From an uncultured Eubacteriales bacterium (GTDB taxonomy: Bacteria; Bacillota; Clostridia; Oscillospirales; CAG-382), in NCBI GenBank assembly GCA_900550505.1, contig URSI01000010.1:1-15521 (forward strand): a DNA stretch of 15,521 nucleotides. The letters are read 5' to 3'. The notes under the pieces are model-generated. The model saw only the letters and a program-made list of their open reading frames with translations, had not been told where the DNA came from and did no database searches. Made by a program: the position numbers and the translations under genes. This document shows, piece by piece, positions 8,102 through 14,674 of the stretch (its first letter is position 1; each line of letters starts with the position of its first letter).

Positions 8102-9335
8102 ACCTTACAATACCTCCGATCACCGAAAGCTCCGCACGTCCGTAGAGTTCACGTCCCTCAAACGGCGTACTCTTTCCCAAAGATTTGAATTCAGACGGAT
8201 CCACCGTGAAGCATTCGTCCAGCCTGAAGCCTGCGACGCTGCCGCCCGTATCTATACCGAATATTTCCGCCGGTGCCGCAGACATCATCGCCACCAGCCG
8301 TTCCATCGACATGATCCCGGATCTTACAAGTCCGGTATACAAAGCGGGGAACGCGGTCTCAAGTCCGCTGACACCCATTGCACTGCCGAGCAGTCCCTTT
8401 GATTTCTCCTCTGCCGAATGCGGCGCATGATCTGTCGCTATGACATCTATCGTCCCGTCGAGCGCACCCGCTATCAGCGCGTCTCTATCACGCGCCGAAC
8501 GCAGCGGAGGATTCATCTTAAAGCGTCCCTCGTCCTTAAGATCATCGTCACACAGCAGCAGATAATGAGGTGCCGTTTCACATGTGACGGGCAGACCGGC
8601 TCGCTTCGCTTCACGTATCAGAGCAACGCTCTCAGACGTTGAAACATGGCACACATGATACCTCGCACCCGTCTGCGCGCACAGCTTAAGGTCTCTTTCG
8701 ACCATACGCCACTCGCTTTCCGAACTTATACCAGGCAGTGAATGTACACTTGCGTACCGTCCCGCATGTATGCAGCCGCCTGCAACGAGCGACTTTACCT
8801 CGCAATGCGCCGCTATCGGTTTGCCCAGCCGCTTTGCTGTCTGCATAGCCTGTCTCATCAGGTCCTCATCGTCCACTCCGCTGCCGTCATCCGAAAATCC
8901 GGCGACGAACGGAGCCATAGCTTCCATATCTGAGATCGCTCGGCCTTCACGTCTGCGCGTTATAGTTCCGAACGGAACGACCTGCACCTGTGCGTCACGC
9001 CGTATCAGTTCCAGCATAACTTCCAAATCATCCGCATCATCGGGCGCAGGCTGCACATTAGGCATACAGCACAGCGCGCAATACCCGCTCTCGAGTGCTG
9101 CGCGGGTACCGGAAGCTATCGTCTCTTTATAAGAAAAACCGGGTTCACGAAGATGAACATGCACATCTACGAGACCCGGTACAATAAACAATCCGTCACA
9201 GTCGACAACAGCATCAAAAAAGCCAAGCGGCCCTGCCGCATCGACAGAAAAAAAAGAATGGCTGTCCGTCACCGCGTCACCGCGGATGATCTTACCGTCG
9301 TGGAGTAATGCGGCGCCGCGAAGCAGGATCGACAT
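8076..9335 (-). CDS. pyrC: Dihydroorotase, class I
   Basis: Zinc amidohydrolase that cyclises carbamoyl-aspartate to dihydroorotate; first gene of the operon. The start at ATG 9335 gives 419 aa beginning MSILLRGAALLHDGKII, with GAAAGG 9 nt upstream. An in-frame reading from 9419 would add 28 residues that lie in the promoter. Metal and substrate motifs are DVHVHLREPGFSYKET (H59, H61), GFSDDG, AAHCE, YHVCHVST and ATDHAPHSAEEK, all as in active class I enzymes. The length is normal. It is unusual for pyrC to lead and pyrB to end the operon; in Bacillus subtilis the order is pyrB-pyrC-carA-carB. Confidence 0.96.
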   Translation of the reverse strand: MSILLRGAALLHDGKIIRGDAVTDSHSFFSVDAAGPLGFFDAVVDCDGLFIVPGLVDVHVHLREPGFSYKETIASGTRAALESGYCALCCMPNVQPAPDDADDLEVMLELIRRDAQVQVVPFGTITRRREGRAISDMEAMAPFVAGFSDDGSGVDDEDLMRQAMQTAKRLGKPIAAHCEVKSLVAGGCIHAGRYASVHSLPGISSESEWRMVERDLKLCAQTGARYHVCHVSTSESVALIREAKRAGLPVTCETAPHYLLLCDDDLKDEGRFKMNPPLRSARDRDALIAGALDGTIDVIATDHAPHSAEEKSKGLLGSAMGVSGLETAFPALYTGLVRSGIMSMERLVAMMSAAPAEIFGIDTGGSVAGFRLDECFTVDPSEFKSLGKSTPFEGRELYGRAELSVIGGIVRYEKKKAGA

Positions 9336-9363
9336 TTCACACAGCCTTTCATCATTTTTGTTT

Positions 9364-9392
9364 ATCATACCACAAAACCCGTCACAAATCAA
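9364..9392 (-). promoter_or_regulatory. Sigma-A promoter of the pyr operon
   Basis: On the minus strand, -35 TTGATT (9387-9392) and -10 TATGAT (9364-9369) are 17 nt apart, and the -10 is preceded by TGG, an extended -10. Transcription should begin near 9357-9360 in an A-rich stretch, leaving a leader of about 20-25 nt before pyrC. That is too short for a PyrR-type attenuator, so control must come from an operator, initiation effects or another mechanism that is not visible. Confidence 0.75.
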
Positions 9393-9680
9393 TACCCGTG
9401 CGACCGGAATAAGAGCCAAAATTCCTTTGCAACATCAAGTGCTCATGGTATATTTTGATACATCCGCCGCACGCTCTTCCCCATTTCCCCGTTCACTGAC
9501 GCCGCATCTTGTACCGTTGCATCTACCCGAAAGCTCAAAATGAAATTTCTTCGTAAGTTACCGCCTGATAAGCGTGACAAATCCTGCACCTTTCCGACAG
9601 CATATCCATATCTGTTTTCGTTATCCGTTCAACGACACAATAAAAGCTTAGCAAATTCTCAAAAATATGAATGTTTATTA
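9393..9680. other. Divergent intergenic spacer, no gene recognised
   Basis: The stretch between the two promoters holds no convincing coding region, RNA gene or strong inverted repeat. The short open frame at 9540-9752 has no ribosome site, reads through the rightward promoter and resembles nothing I know. AT content rises towards 9600-9710. Confidence 0.5.
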
Positions 9681-9709
9681 TTGACTTGGAAAACATATTA
9701 TGGTAAAAT
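9681..9709 (+). promoter_or_regulatory. Strong sigma-A promoter for the fibro-slime/RiPP-like locus
   Basis: -35 TTGACT (9681-9686) and -10 TAAAAT (9704-9709) are separated by 17 nt, with a TGG extended -10 and an AT-rich upstream stretch. The start is expected near 9716, giving a 5' UTR of about 105 nt. No other clear promoter was seen between here and the radical SAM gene, so it may drive the whole locus. Confidence 0.8.
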
Positions 9710-9775
9710 ACACTTTGCCGGCGACCGACGATATACCACCCGCAATATTTGAGGTCTCGGCATATACGACATGAG

Positions 9776-9796
9776 CGACGCCGTAAAAACGCGTCG
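9776..9796 (+). repeat. Small hairpin in the 5' UTR
   Basis: CGACGC (9776-9781) pairs with GCGTCG (9791-9796) around an A-rich loop, about 15 nt before the GGGAGG ribosome site (9811-9816). No riboswitch consensus is recognised. It could stabilise the mRNA 5' end or be incidental. Confidence 0.4.
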
Positions 9797-9822
9797 GTTA
9801 AAATGATTTCGGGAGGTAAAAA

Positions 9823-11949
9823 ATGAAAAGGATCTCAAAAGCAGCAGCAGTAACGGTTGCCGTATGTATGCTGCTTTCCGTGTTTGCCGTTTCGGCTGCT
9901 GCGGCAAACATTTCATGGATCGATTCGCCGCGGAGCATACTGGCCATGCTTTTTGGGGCGAGGGAAGAGGACGAAGCAAGCGAACTCGGAGCATCCATGG
10001 GACTTGCTTCGGTGGATAGTGACGGCAACACCGTGACCTACCTTAACCATGCGCCCGACGCCGACGTCAGCGTATCCGGTGACGGCAACGAATACGGTGC
10101 CGGCAACCTTAACGATGACGATACGTCAACTGCATGGTATCTCAGCGCTTCACGCCGTGAAAGCAAGACAGCATACGCGGTTTTCACGTGGGATCAGTCT
10201 GTTACGCTGTCATCGATACGGGCGTCACTCGCGGGTTATAACCCGTCAAGGCATACCGTAACCGCAGAATACTCACTCTATTCATACGGGGACTCATGGA
10301 ATTCTGTAAGCGGAAACATTTCGGGCAACACATTTACTGCCGACATAGGCGACGATGTGAGCGGAATACGCCGTATCCGGCTGACTTTCCGTATCAGCAG
10401 CGCCTCTTCTTCGAGCACGATAGGCGCATATGAAATATATGCCGTGCAGGACGTCGTTTCCGAACTTAAATATTTTCCGGTTACGCTCTACAATTACTCT
10501 ACGAATGATGAGCCTATCTCCGGAAAAGGCAATATCAACAATACGATGCATTTGATCGAACTCGCCTCCGATCCGTATCTCAAAAAATGGGAGGGTATAT
10601 ATTTCGGCGCCGGCAATCCGCCCCCCGCATATCAACGCATCGGAAGTTACGCCGCCTACAACTGGACCGGAAATCTTTCGGGATATGACGGGAATGATTT
10701 CTACGGTTCGATAACAGGCGACTCCCTTGATCCCGCTACCGGTACCCCTGTATTTCCGAACGGCGAGCCGGGTCTTTTCAACAGCGATACGAGTGACAAG
10801 AATGTATACACGAACGTAGGGCTGCCGTTCATATACTATCCGGACACCAACGGTTACAGTTTCGACAGCAACAAATTCAACGCGCACTTCGAGAACAAAT
10901 CGTATTCAAGCAACACAAACCTGGTCGTGGGTCAAAAAATATATGCCGACGGCGCCCCCGGCTTTTTCCCCTTCAACGAAAGCGGCGACACCGACCTGAA
11001 GTTTCACTTCGGTATGCAGACAGTCGTGCCCTTCTATATGAACTCCAACGGTCGCATAGACGCGTCCGACGACGGCAGCGCGCCCGTAAAATTTGCATTT
11101 TCGGGCGACGATGATGTCTGGGTATTCATTGACGACACGCTCGTTCTCGACATCGGCGGCGTACACAACGCCATATCCGGCACGCTTGACTTTGCGGAAA
11201 ACACCATAACCATGGCTCCCGGTGCCGGCGGTACCACGACAGACGCAAGCACCGGCAAGGTCTTTCGTGAAGAAGCCCTCTTCAATGTCGAAGACGGTGA
11301 AGGAAACCTCATCAAAGAGGGTCTGTTGGGTGTCACGCGCGAGTATTTTGCCGCGCAGGGTGAGCACACTCTCAAAATTTTCTACCTTGAGCGGGGCAAA
11401 GGGCAGTCCAACTGCAAGATCGAGTTCAATCTTCCGCTGAACGATCAGCTTGAAATAGAAAAGCACGTGAATACCGACGGACTCATCAAAGACGATCCCA
11501 GCTATGCAGGTCTTTTGGACGCCGTCAATTCCACCGACTTTTCGTTCACACTTTATAACTCCGAAGGAATACCGCAGGCAGGAATGACCTATCTGCTCTT
11601 CAAGAATGACGCCTTTGCGGGTACCGGAACGACCGACGGAGACGGCAGGTTCACCCTCAGAAACGGCTGGAAGGCACGCTTTGCCCTCTCGGCTTTCAGC
11701 AGTGCCGGCTCAGACAGCTTTTATGCCGTCGAAAGCACTTTGGCAGGCGGCGACTATGAGCTTCCGTCATGGGACTATTATCTCAATTTCAGCCACAGGT
11801 CTTCAGCAAACGGGTACACCAGCCCGGTCACCGACGTATCTGCGCTGACCACCGTGGACCATATGCGTCTTGTGTGCACAAATGTGATAATGCCTTACAG
11901 CGTCATCATAAATCCTGAAAGCTTCGTCCTCGACTACGGTCTGCTGTGA
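9823..11949 (+). CDS. Secreted fibro-slime domain surface protein, N-terminal part of a frameshifted gene
   Basis: Large exported protein of unknown ligand, probably a cell-surface or matrix component. It starts at ATG 9823 with GGGAGG 6 nt upstream. Residues 1-28 form a Sec signal peptide: KR, a hydrophobic stretch, then an AAA cleavage region. About 80-208 resemble a discoidin/F5-8C-type domain (NLNDDDTSTAWY, a beta-rich run, IGAYEIYAV). About 213-540 are a fibro-slime domain with the hallmark FAFSGDDDVWVFIDDTLVLD at 424-443, then IGGVHNAISGTLDF and GEHTLKIFYLERG. About 541-690 resemble a Cna-B/SpaA-type repeat (LEIEKHV, FSFTLYN, TDGDGRFTLRNG). The frame ends at TGA 11947-11949 in the middle of a conserved linker, and the homologous continuation lies in the -1 frame. 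The domain names are from family memory; the ligand and any partner are unknown. Confidence 0.88.
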   Translation: MKRISKAAAVTVAVCMLLSVFAVSAAAANISWIDSPRSILAMLFGAREEDEASELGASMGLASVDSDGNTVTYLNHAPDADVSVSGDGNEYGAGNLNDDDTSTAWYLSASRRESKTAYAVFTWDQSVTLSSIRASLAGYNPSRHTVTAEYSLYSYGDSWNSVSGNISGNTFTADIGDDVSGIRRIRLTFRISSASSSSTIGAYEIYAVQDVVSELKYFPVTLYNYSTNDEPISGKGNINNTMHLIELASDPYLKKWEGIYFGAGNPPPAYQRIGSYAAYNWTGNLSGYDGNDFYGSITGDSLDPATGTPVFPNGEPGLFNSDTSDKNVYTNVGLPFIYYPDTNGYSFDSNKFNAHFENKSYSSNTNLVVGQKIYADGAPGFFPFNESGDTDLKFHFGMQTVVPFYMNSNGRIDASDDGSAPVKFAFSGDDDVWVFIDDTLVLDIGGVHNAISGTLDFAENTITMAPGAGGTTTDASTGKVFREEALFNVEDGEGNLIKEGLLGVTREYFAAQGEHTLKIFYLERGKGQSNCKIEFNLPLNDQLEIEKHVNTDGLIKDDPSYAGLLDAVNSTDFSFTLYNSEGIPQAGMTYLLFKNDAFAGTGTTDGDGRFTLRNGWKARFALSAFSSAGSDSFYAVESTLAGGDYELPSWDYYLNFSHRSSANGYTSPVTDVSALTTVDHMRLVCTNVIMPYSVIINPESFVLDYGLL

Positions 11950-11951
11950 TC
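11938..11951 (+). other. Frameshift site joining the two halves of the surface protein
   Basis: Frame 1 reads DYGLL then stop, while the overlapping frame continues VILDVLSND. Adding one C at 11944 turns CTG-CTG-TGA into CTG-CCT-GTG-ATC and restores DYGLPVILDVLSND, the usual linker in such proteins. No classic X-XXY-YYZ slippery heptamer is seen, so a one-base deletion or sequencing/assembly error is the simplest reading. Confidence 0.8.
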
Positions 11952-13409
11952 CTTGATGTGCTCTCAAACGACTCCCAATACGGCAGACAACTGCTGCTCA
12001 GTGATGTAAGCGGCGCTGTAAACGGCATAGCCGAAATAGTAAGAAAGCTCCCCGACGGCAGTTACGAAGCCGTTCCTCACGACGAGCTCTCAGACAGTAC
12101 ACTGAACGAATACCGTTATATACGATACACCCCGAACAAATTTATTGAAAGCATAGACACTCTCACCTATACACTCATCACCAACAGATACGACGGTGAA
12201 ACGGGCGATTTCACCTCCGGTACCGCGACATCATACGCAACGGTCATCCCCGCCACAAGCGTTCACTACGAAGAAAACTTCAACGGTATCCAATTCACCG
12301 GCGGCACTTCCGGACAAACGGCCGATCCGGACAGCCAGTGGAGCAGCTGCGGAGACACGCATGAGCTGTATCAGGACATGGGCGCGGTAGGCAAGCCGGG
12401 AAACCCCGCCTACGGTTCGGATCCCGTCTACCTTGCCTCATCCTCAGGTGATACCGCTGGATCCTCGATGAAGGTCACATCCGCCGCATCCGGCACCGGG
12501 GTCTCCGCGCCTTATTTCACCTATACCTTCACCGGTACCGGCACTACCGTCTATATGCGGACCGACACGACAAGCGGATGGATCAAAGTATATCTGACCG
12601 CAGAGGACGGTACCGTGAAGGATATCCTCGTACGTTCGCTCTATTACGGTATAGACCGCGTCGGATCGCCGCTCACTGGAGACACCATATACAACATTCC
12701 CGTGTACAACATCGACGGGCTTGAATACGGCACCTACACCGTAAAAGTCGTATGTCTGCTCTATATAGAATCCGGAAACGGAAGCAGCATGTTCATCAAC
12801 GCCTCCGGAGAGCATACCAACACCTTCTATCTGGACGGCATAAGAGTGTACAATCCCATGGGATACGATAATGCCGATGCCGAGAACGCGTACGAGCTCG
12901 ACGGTGAAAACGACGTGTCGGTGACCGAGCTGCGCGACAAGCTGCTTGCCGATGAGACCGTTGAGGATCACGGAGGATTGGTCTGGGAAGACGGATTTGT
13001 GCTGTTTACCGACACCGACGGCAGCATACTGACGGCCGAAGAATATCAGACAATGGGTCCGAAAAACGAGCTTTACCTCGCAGACGGTCAATCCGTGAGC
13101 TTTGACCTCAGCGACTGGTTCAGGAACAATCCCGACTACCGGCTCTTCCTGGGCGCCAAAGCGCCGGAGGGATCGCCCGGTCAGAGTGAAAAGCCAAACG
13201 AACTCATCGTCAGCTATATCAAAGACGGCGAAGAAATATCGCACACAGTGAGCATATCTTCGACAGCAGACTGCTATTACGAGATCACCTCGTTCATAAG
13301 CAGACAGGGATACACGGGCGTCATAACCGTGACGGCATCTACCGACAGTATCATATCGCTAACGAATCTCAAGGTCACCGGCGCTCCGTACACGATCACG
13401 GACAACTGA
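11946..13409 (+). CDS. C-terminal part of the frameshifted fibro-slime surface protein
   Basis: Continues the upstream protein in another frame; the nominal GTG start at 11946 overlaps the previous stop by 4 nt but has no ribosome site. It begins VILDVLSNDSQYG, the second half of the linker. About 60 residues of a repeat-like module follow, ending TLTYTLITNRYDGETGDFTS. Next is a long beta-rich, Gly/Ser/Thr-rich region that looks like a carbohydrate-binding or jelly-roll fold (YFTYTFTGTGTTVYMRTD, then NTFYLDGIRVYNPMG). The final 120 residues include LYLADGQSVSFDLSDW and a closing beta module. No LPXTG motif or C-terminal membrane segment is present, so anchoring is not explained. With one base restored the whole protein is about 1195 aa. 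Probably not translated separately. Confidence 0.8.
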   Translation: MILDVLSNDSQYGRQLLLSDVSGAVNGIAEIVRKLPDGSYEAVPHDELSDSTLNEYRYIRYTPNKFIESIDTLTYTLITNRYDGETGDFTSGTATSYATVIPATSVHYEENFNGIQFTGGTSGQTADPDSQWSSCGDTHELYQDMGAVGKPGNPAYGSDPVYLASSSGDTAGSSMKVTSAASGTGVSAPYFTYTFTGTGTTVYMRTDTTSGWIKVYLTAEDGTVKDILVRSLYYGIDRVGSPLTGDTIYNIPVYNIDGLEYGTYTVKVVCLLYIESGNGSSMFINASGEHTNTFYLDGIRVYNPMGYDNADAENAYELDGENDVSVTELRDKLLADETVEDHGGLVWEDGFVLFTDTDGSILTAEEYQTMGPKNELYLADGQSVSFDLSDWFRNNPDYRLFLGAKAPEGSPGQSEKPNELIVSYIKDGEEISHTVSISSTADCYYEITSFISRQGYTGVITVTASTDSIISLTNLKVTGAPYTITDN

Positions 13410-13433
13410 GCGGGCAGATCGGAGGAAAAACAA

Positions 13434-13664
13434 ATGAAAAAGAAATATCACAAGCCTACACTGGTCATAGAGCATTTTGAACTGTCGGAAAGCATTGCGT
13501 CCGGCTGCACCACGATAGTGGACTTTGATTTCATGACGTGCTACGACCTCGAGGGAGGCGGCGCCGGCACCGGAGAATCGGGAAAGCTTCCGGCACAATT
13601 TGACGGCGACGCCTGTGACTGCTATCACACCGCAGCAAACGAAACGCCCTCCACCTCGGCATAG
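13434..13664 (+). CDS. Small Cys-containing peptide, candidate RiPP precursor
   Basis: A 76-aa peptide with GGAGG at 13421-13425, 8 nt before the ATG, and 24 nt after the surface-protein stop. The first 24 residues are charged and amphipathic with the pattern KKKYxKPxLxxExFxLSExIA, like leader regions of small Clostridia peptides. From Cys25 on it is a Gly/Thr/Ser/acidic segment with Cys25, 36, 61 and 63 and two C-Y pairs (CY at 36 and 63), ending TPSTSA. There is no signal-peptide core and no lipobox. Position directly before an HprK-like protein and a radical SAM/SPASM enzyme suggests a modified peptide, possibly with Cys thioether links. This is inference: I know no named family for it, and it could be a small structural partner of the surface protein. 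Confidence 0.75.
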   Translation: MKKKYHKPTLVIEHFELSESIASGCTTIVDFDFMTCYDLEGGGAGTGESGKLPAQFDGDACDCYHTAANETPSTSA

Positions 13665-13694
13665 AACGCATCACGCAGAGCCCGGCACACGCAC

Positions 13695-13726
13695 GGAGGC
13701 CTCATCTTTAGTGAGACGGGGCCTCC
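13695..13726 (+). terminator. Hairpin after the peptide gene, possible partial terminator
   Basis: GGAGGCC (13695-13701) pairs with GGCCTCC (13720-13726). The stem extends through T-G and C-G pairs and, past one mismatch, TCT/AGA, around a 6-nt loop. The following TTGCTCTGTT is only weakly U-rich, so read-through into the downstream genes is plausible. It lies 31 nt after the peptide stop. Confidence 0.55.
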
Positions 13727-13771
13727 TTGCTCTGTTGATTGCTGCGCGATTTTCGCCGCAGGCGGCGGATA

Positions 13772-14674
13772 ATGACGGAAAAAGTAAAAAGGAGCAGCCG
13801 TGTTGACACGGCGCACCGTATCATGAAAAAATTTTTCAGCATAGGCGGTATAACGCTGGCGCTGTGCTTTCCGAGCGGGTTCACGACAGACCCGGACATG
13901 AGGATTTTTGAAACGTCCACATCGACACCCGATGTCACGGTAGAGTATTCGGGATGGGCAAGCTCGATGCTCGCCGAAGGCGACCCGGTCGGAAAAGACT
14001 CGCACTTTAACTATTATACCGTCAACGGACTGATTCAGGCGCAAAAACGTCACGGCAGCCTCGGATTTTGCTCGGTGGTACGCTTTTCGGCGGATTTTGC
14101 AAAAGTCACCGTACATTTGCTCTACACCGACTCATTGACCGCAAAAATGCTGTTGCAGCATCTGCCTTTGAAAATAATTTTTGCCGTCTTCGGCACCACT
14201 TTGCTCCATGCTTCACAAATATCGTATTCTCAACGCTCTATCCTGTTCACCGCCCCGTCCGGCACCGGGAAGACCACTCAGGCAAGGCTCTGGTGCCGTT
14301 ATGGTGCCGCCATACATCTTTCGGGTGACAGGACAACGATCAGGCGTATAGACAAAAGCATTTACTCGTTCGGATACCCGTTCGACGGCACCGAGCCGGT
14401 GCTGACGAACACTGCCGCAAAACTCGGTGCCATTGTGGTGCTCGGCAAAAGCGATACCGACAGCATAGCGCGTCTGAGCGGAGCTTCGGCGTTTCGCGAG
14501 CTGTTGTCACAAAGCAGCGTCCCGTACTGGCATCCGGCGCTGTTGGAATCAGCGGCGGAGACACTGAGCATTATTTTGGATTTCGTACCGGTCTACAGGC
14601 TCCTGTGCACGCCGCGGGAAAGCGCCGTAGAATGCCTGAAAGAGCGACTTATTTCGGACGGGGTGATAGCATGA
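13772..14674 (+). CDS. HPr kinase-like P-loop protein of a peptide-modification cassette
   Basis: Resembles the HprK-related proteins found in RiPP and radical SAM clusters, not the canonical HPr kinase/phosphorylase. From ATG 13772 it is 300 aa; from ATG 13823 it is 283 aa and begins MKKFFSIGGITLALCFP, which fits the family better. Neither has a clear ribosome site, and a TTG at 13739 is also open, so the start is unresolved. Motifs: LLHASQISY, then the Walker A FTAPSGTGKTTQARLW, HLSGDRTTIRR as the usual acidic segment, and YPFDGTEPV. In lasso-peptide clusters a relative phosphorylates a C-terminal Ser of the peptide; a similar role on the Ser-rich tail of the upstream peptide is only a guess. 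The stop overlaps the radical SAM start as ATGA, so the two are co-translated. Confidence 0.82.
   Translation: MTEKVKRSSRVDTAHRIMKKFFSIGGITLALCFPSGFTTDPDMRIFETSTSTPDVTVEYSGWASSMLAEGDPVGKDSHFNYYTVNGLIQAQKRHGSLGFCSVVRFSADFAKVTVHLLYTDSLTAKMLLQHLPLKIIFAVFGTTLLHASQISYSQRSILFTAPSGTGKTTQARLWCRYGAAIHLSGDRTTIRRIDKSIYSFGYPFDGTEPVLTNTAAKLGAIVVLGKSDTDSIARLSGASAFRELLSQSSVPYWHPALLESAAETLSIILDFVPVYRLLCTPRESAVECLKERLISDGVIA
13800..13826 (+). CDS. Possible 8-codon leader minicistron before the HprK-like gene
   Basis: AAAAAGGAG (13786-13794) is 5 nt before a GTG at 13800 that reads only eight codons (MLTRRTVS) to TGA 13824-13826. That stop overlaps ATG 13823 of the HprK-like frame as ATGA. It could deliver ribosomes to a start that otherwise lacks a ribosome site. 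It may be chance. Confidence 0.25.
   Translation: MLTRRTVS

Noticed and set aside
9540..9752. Small plus-strand open frame of 70 codons in the intergenic region
   Set aside because: It runs across the rightward promoter, lacks a ribosome site and has no recognisable features.
9710..9822. Riboswitch in the 5' UTR of the surface-protein gene
   Set aside because: Only a 6-bp hairpin was found; no consensus of a known riboswitch class is visible.
10294..11466. Minus-strand open frames opposite the fibro-slime gene
   Set aside because: Shadow frames with no ribosome sites; the plus strand has clear domains and a signal peptide.
11938..11951. Programmed -1 ribosomal frameshift
   Set aside because: There is no slippery heptamer and no clear downstream stem; the one-base deletion also restores the expected Pro, which a -1 slip would not (it gives Leu).
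11946..13409. A second independent gene coupled to the fibro-slime gene by a GTGA overlap
   Set aside because: No ribosome site, no signal peptide, and its first residues complete the conserved linker of the upstream protein exactly.
13434..13664. Lipoprotein reading of the small peptide because of IASGC
   Set aside because: No hydrophobic core precedes the Cys, and the -3 residue is Ala in a charged, amphipathic context.
13735..13773. Promoter TTGATT...GATAAT before the HprK-like gene
   Set aside because: The spacer is 27 nt, too long for sigma-A.
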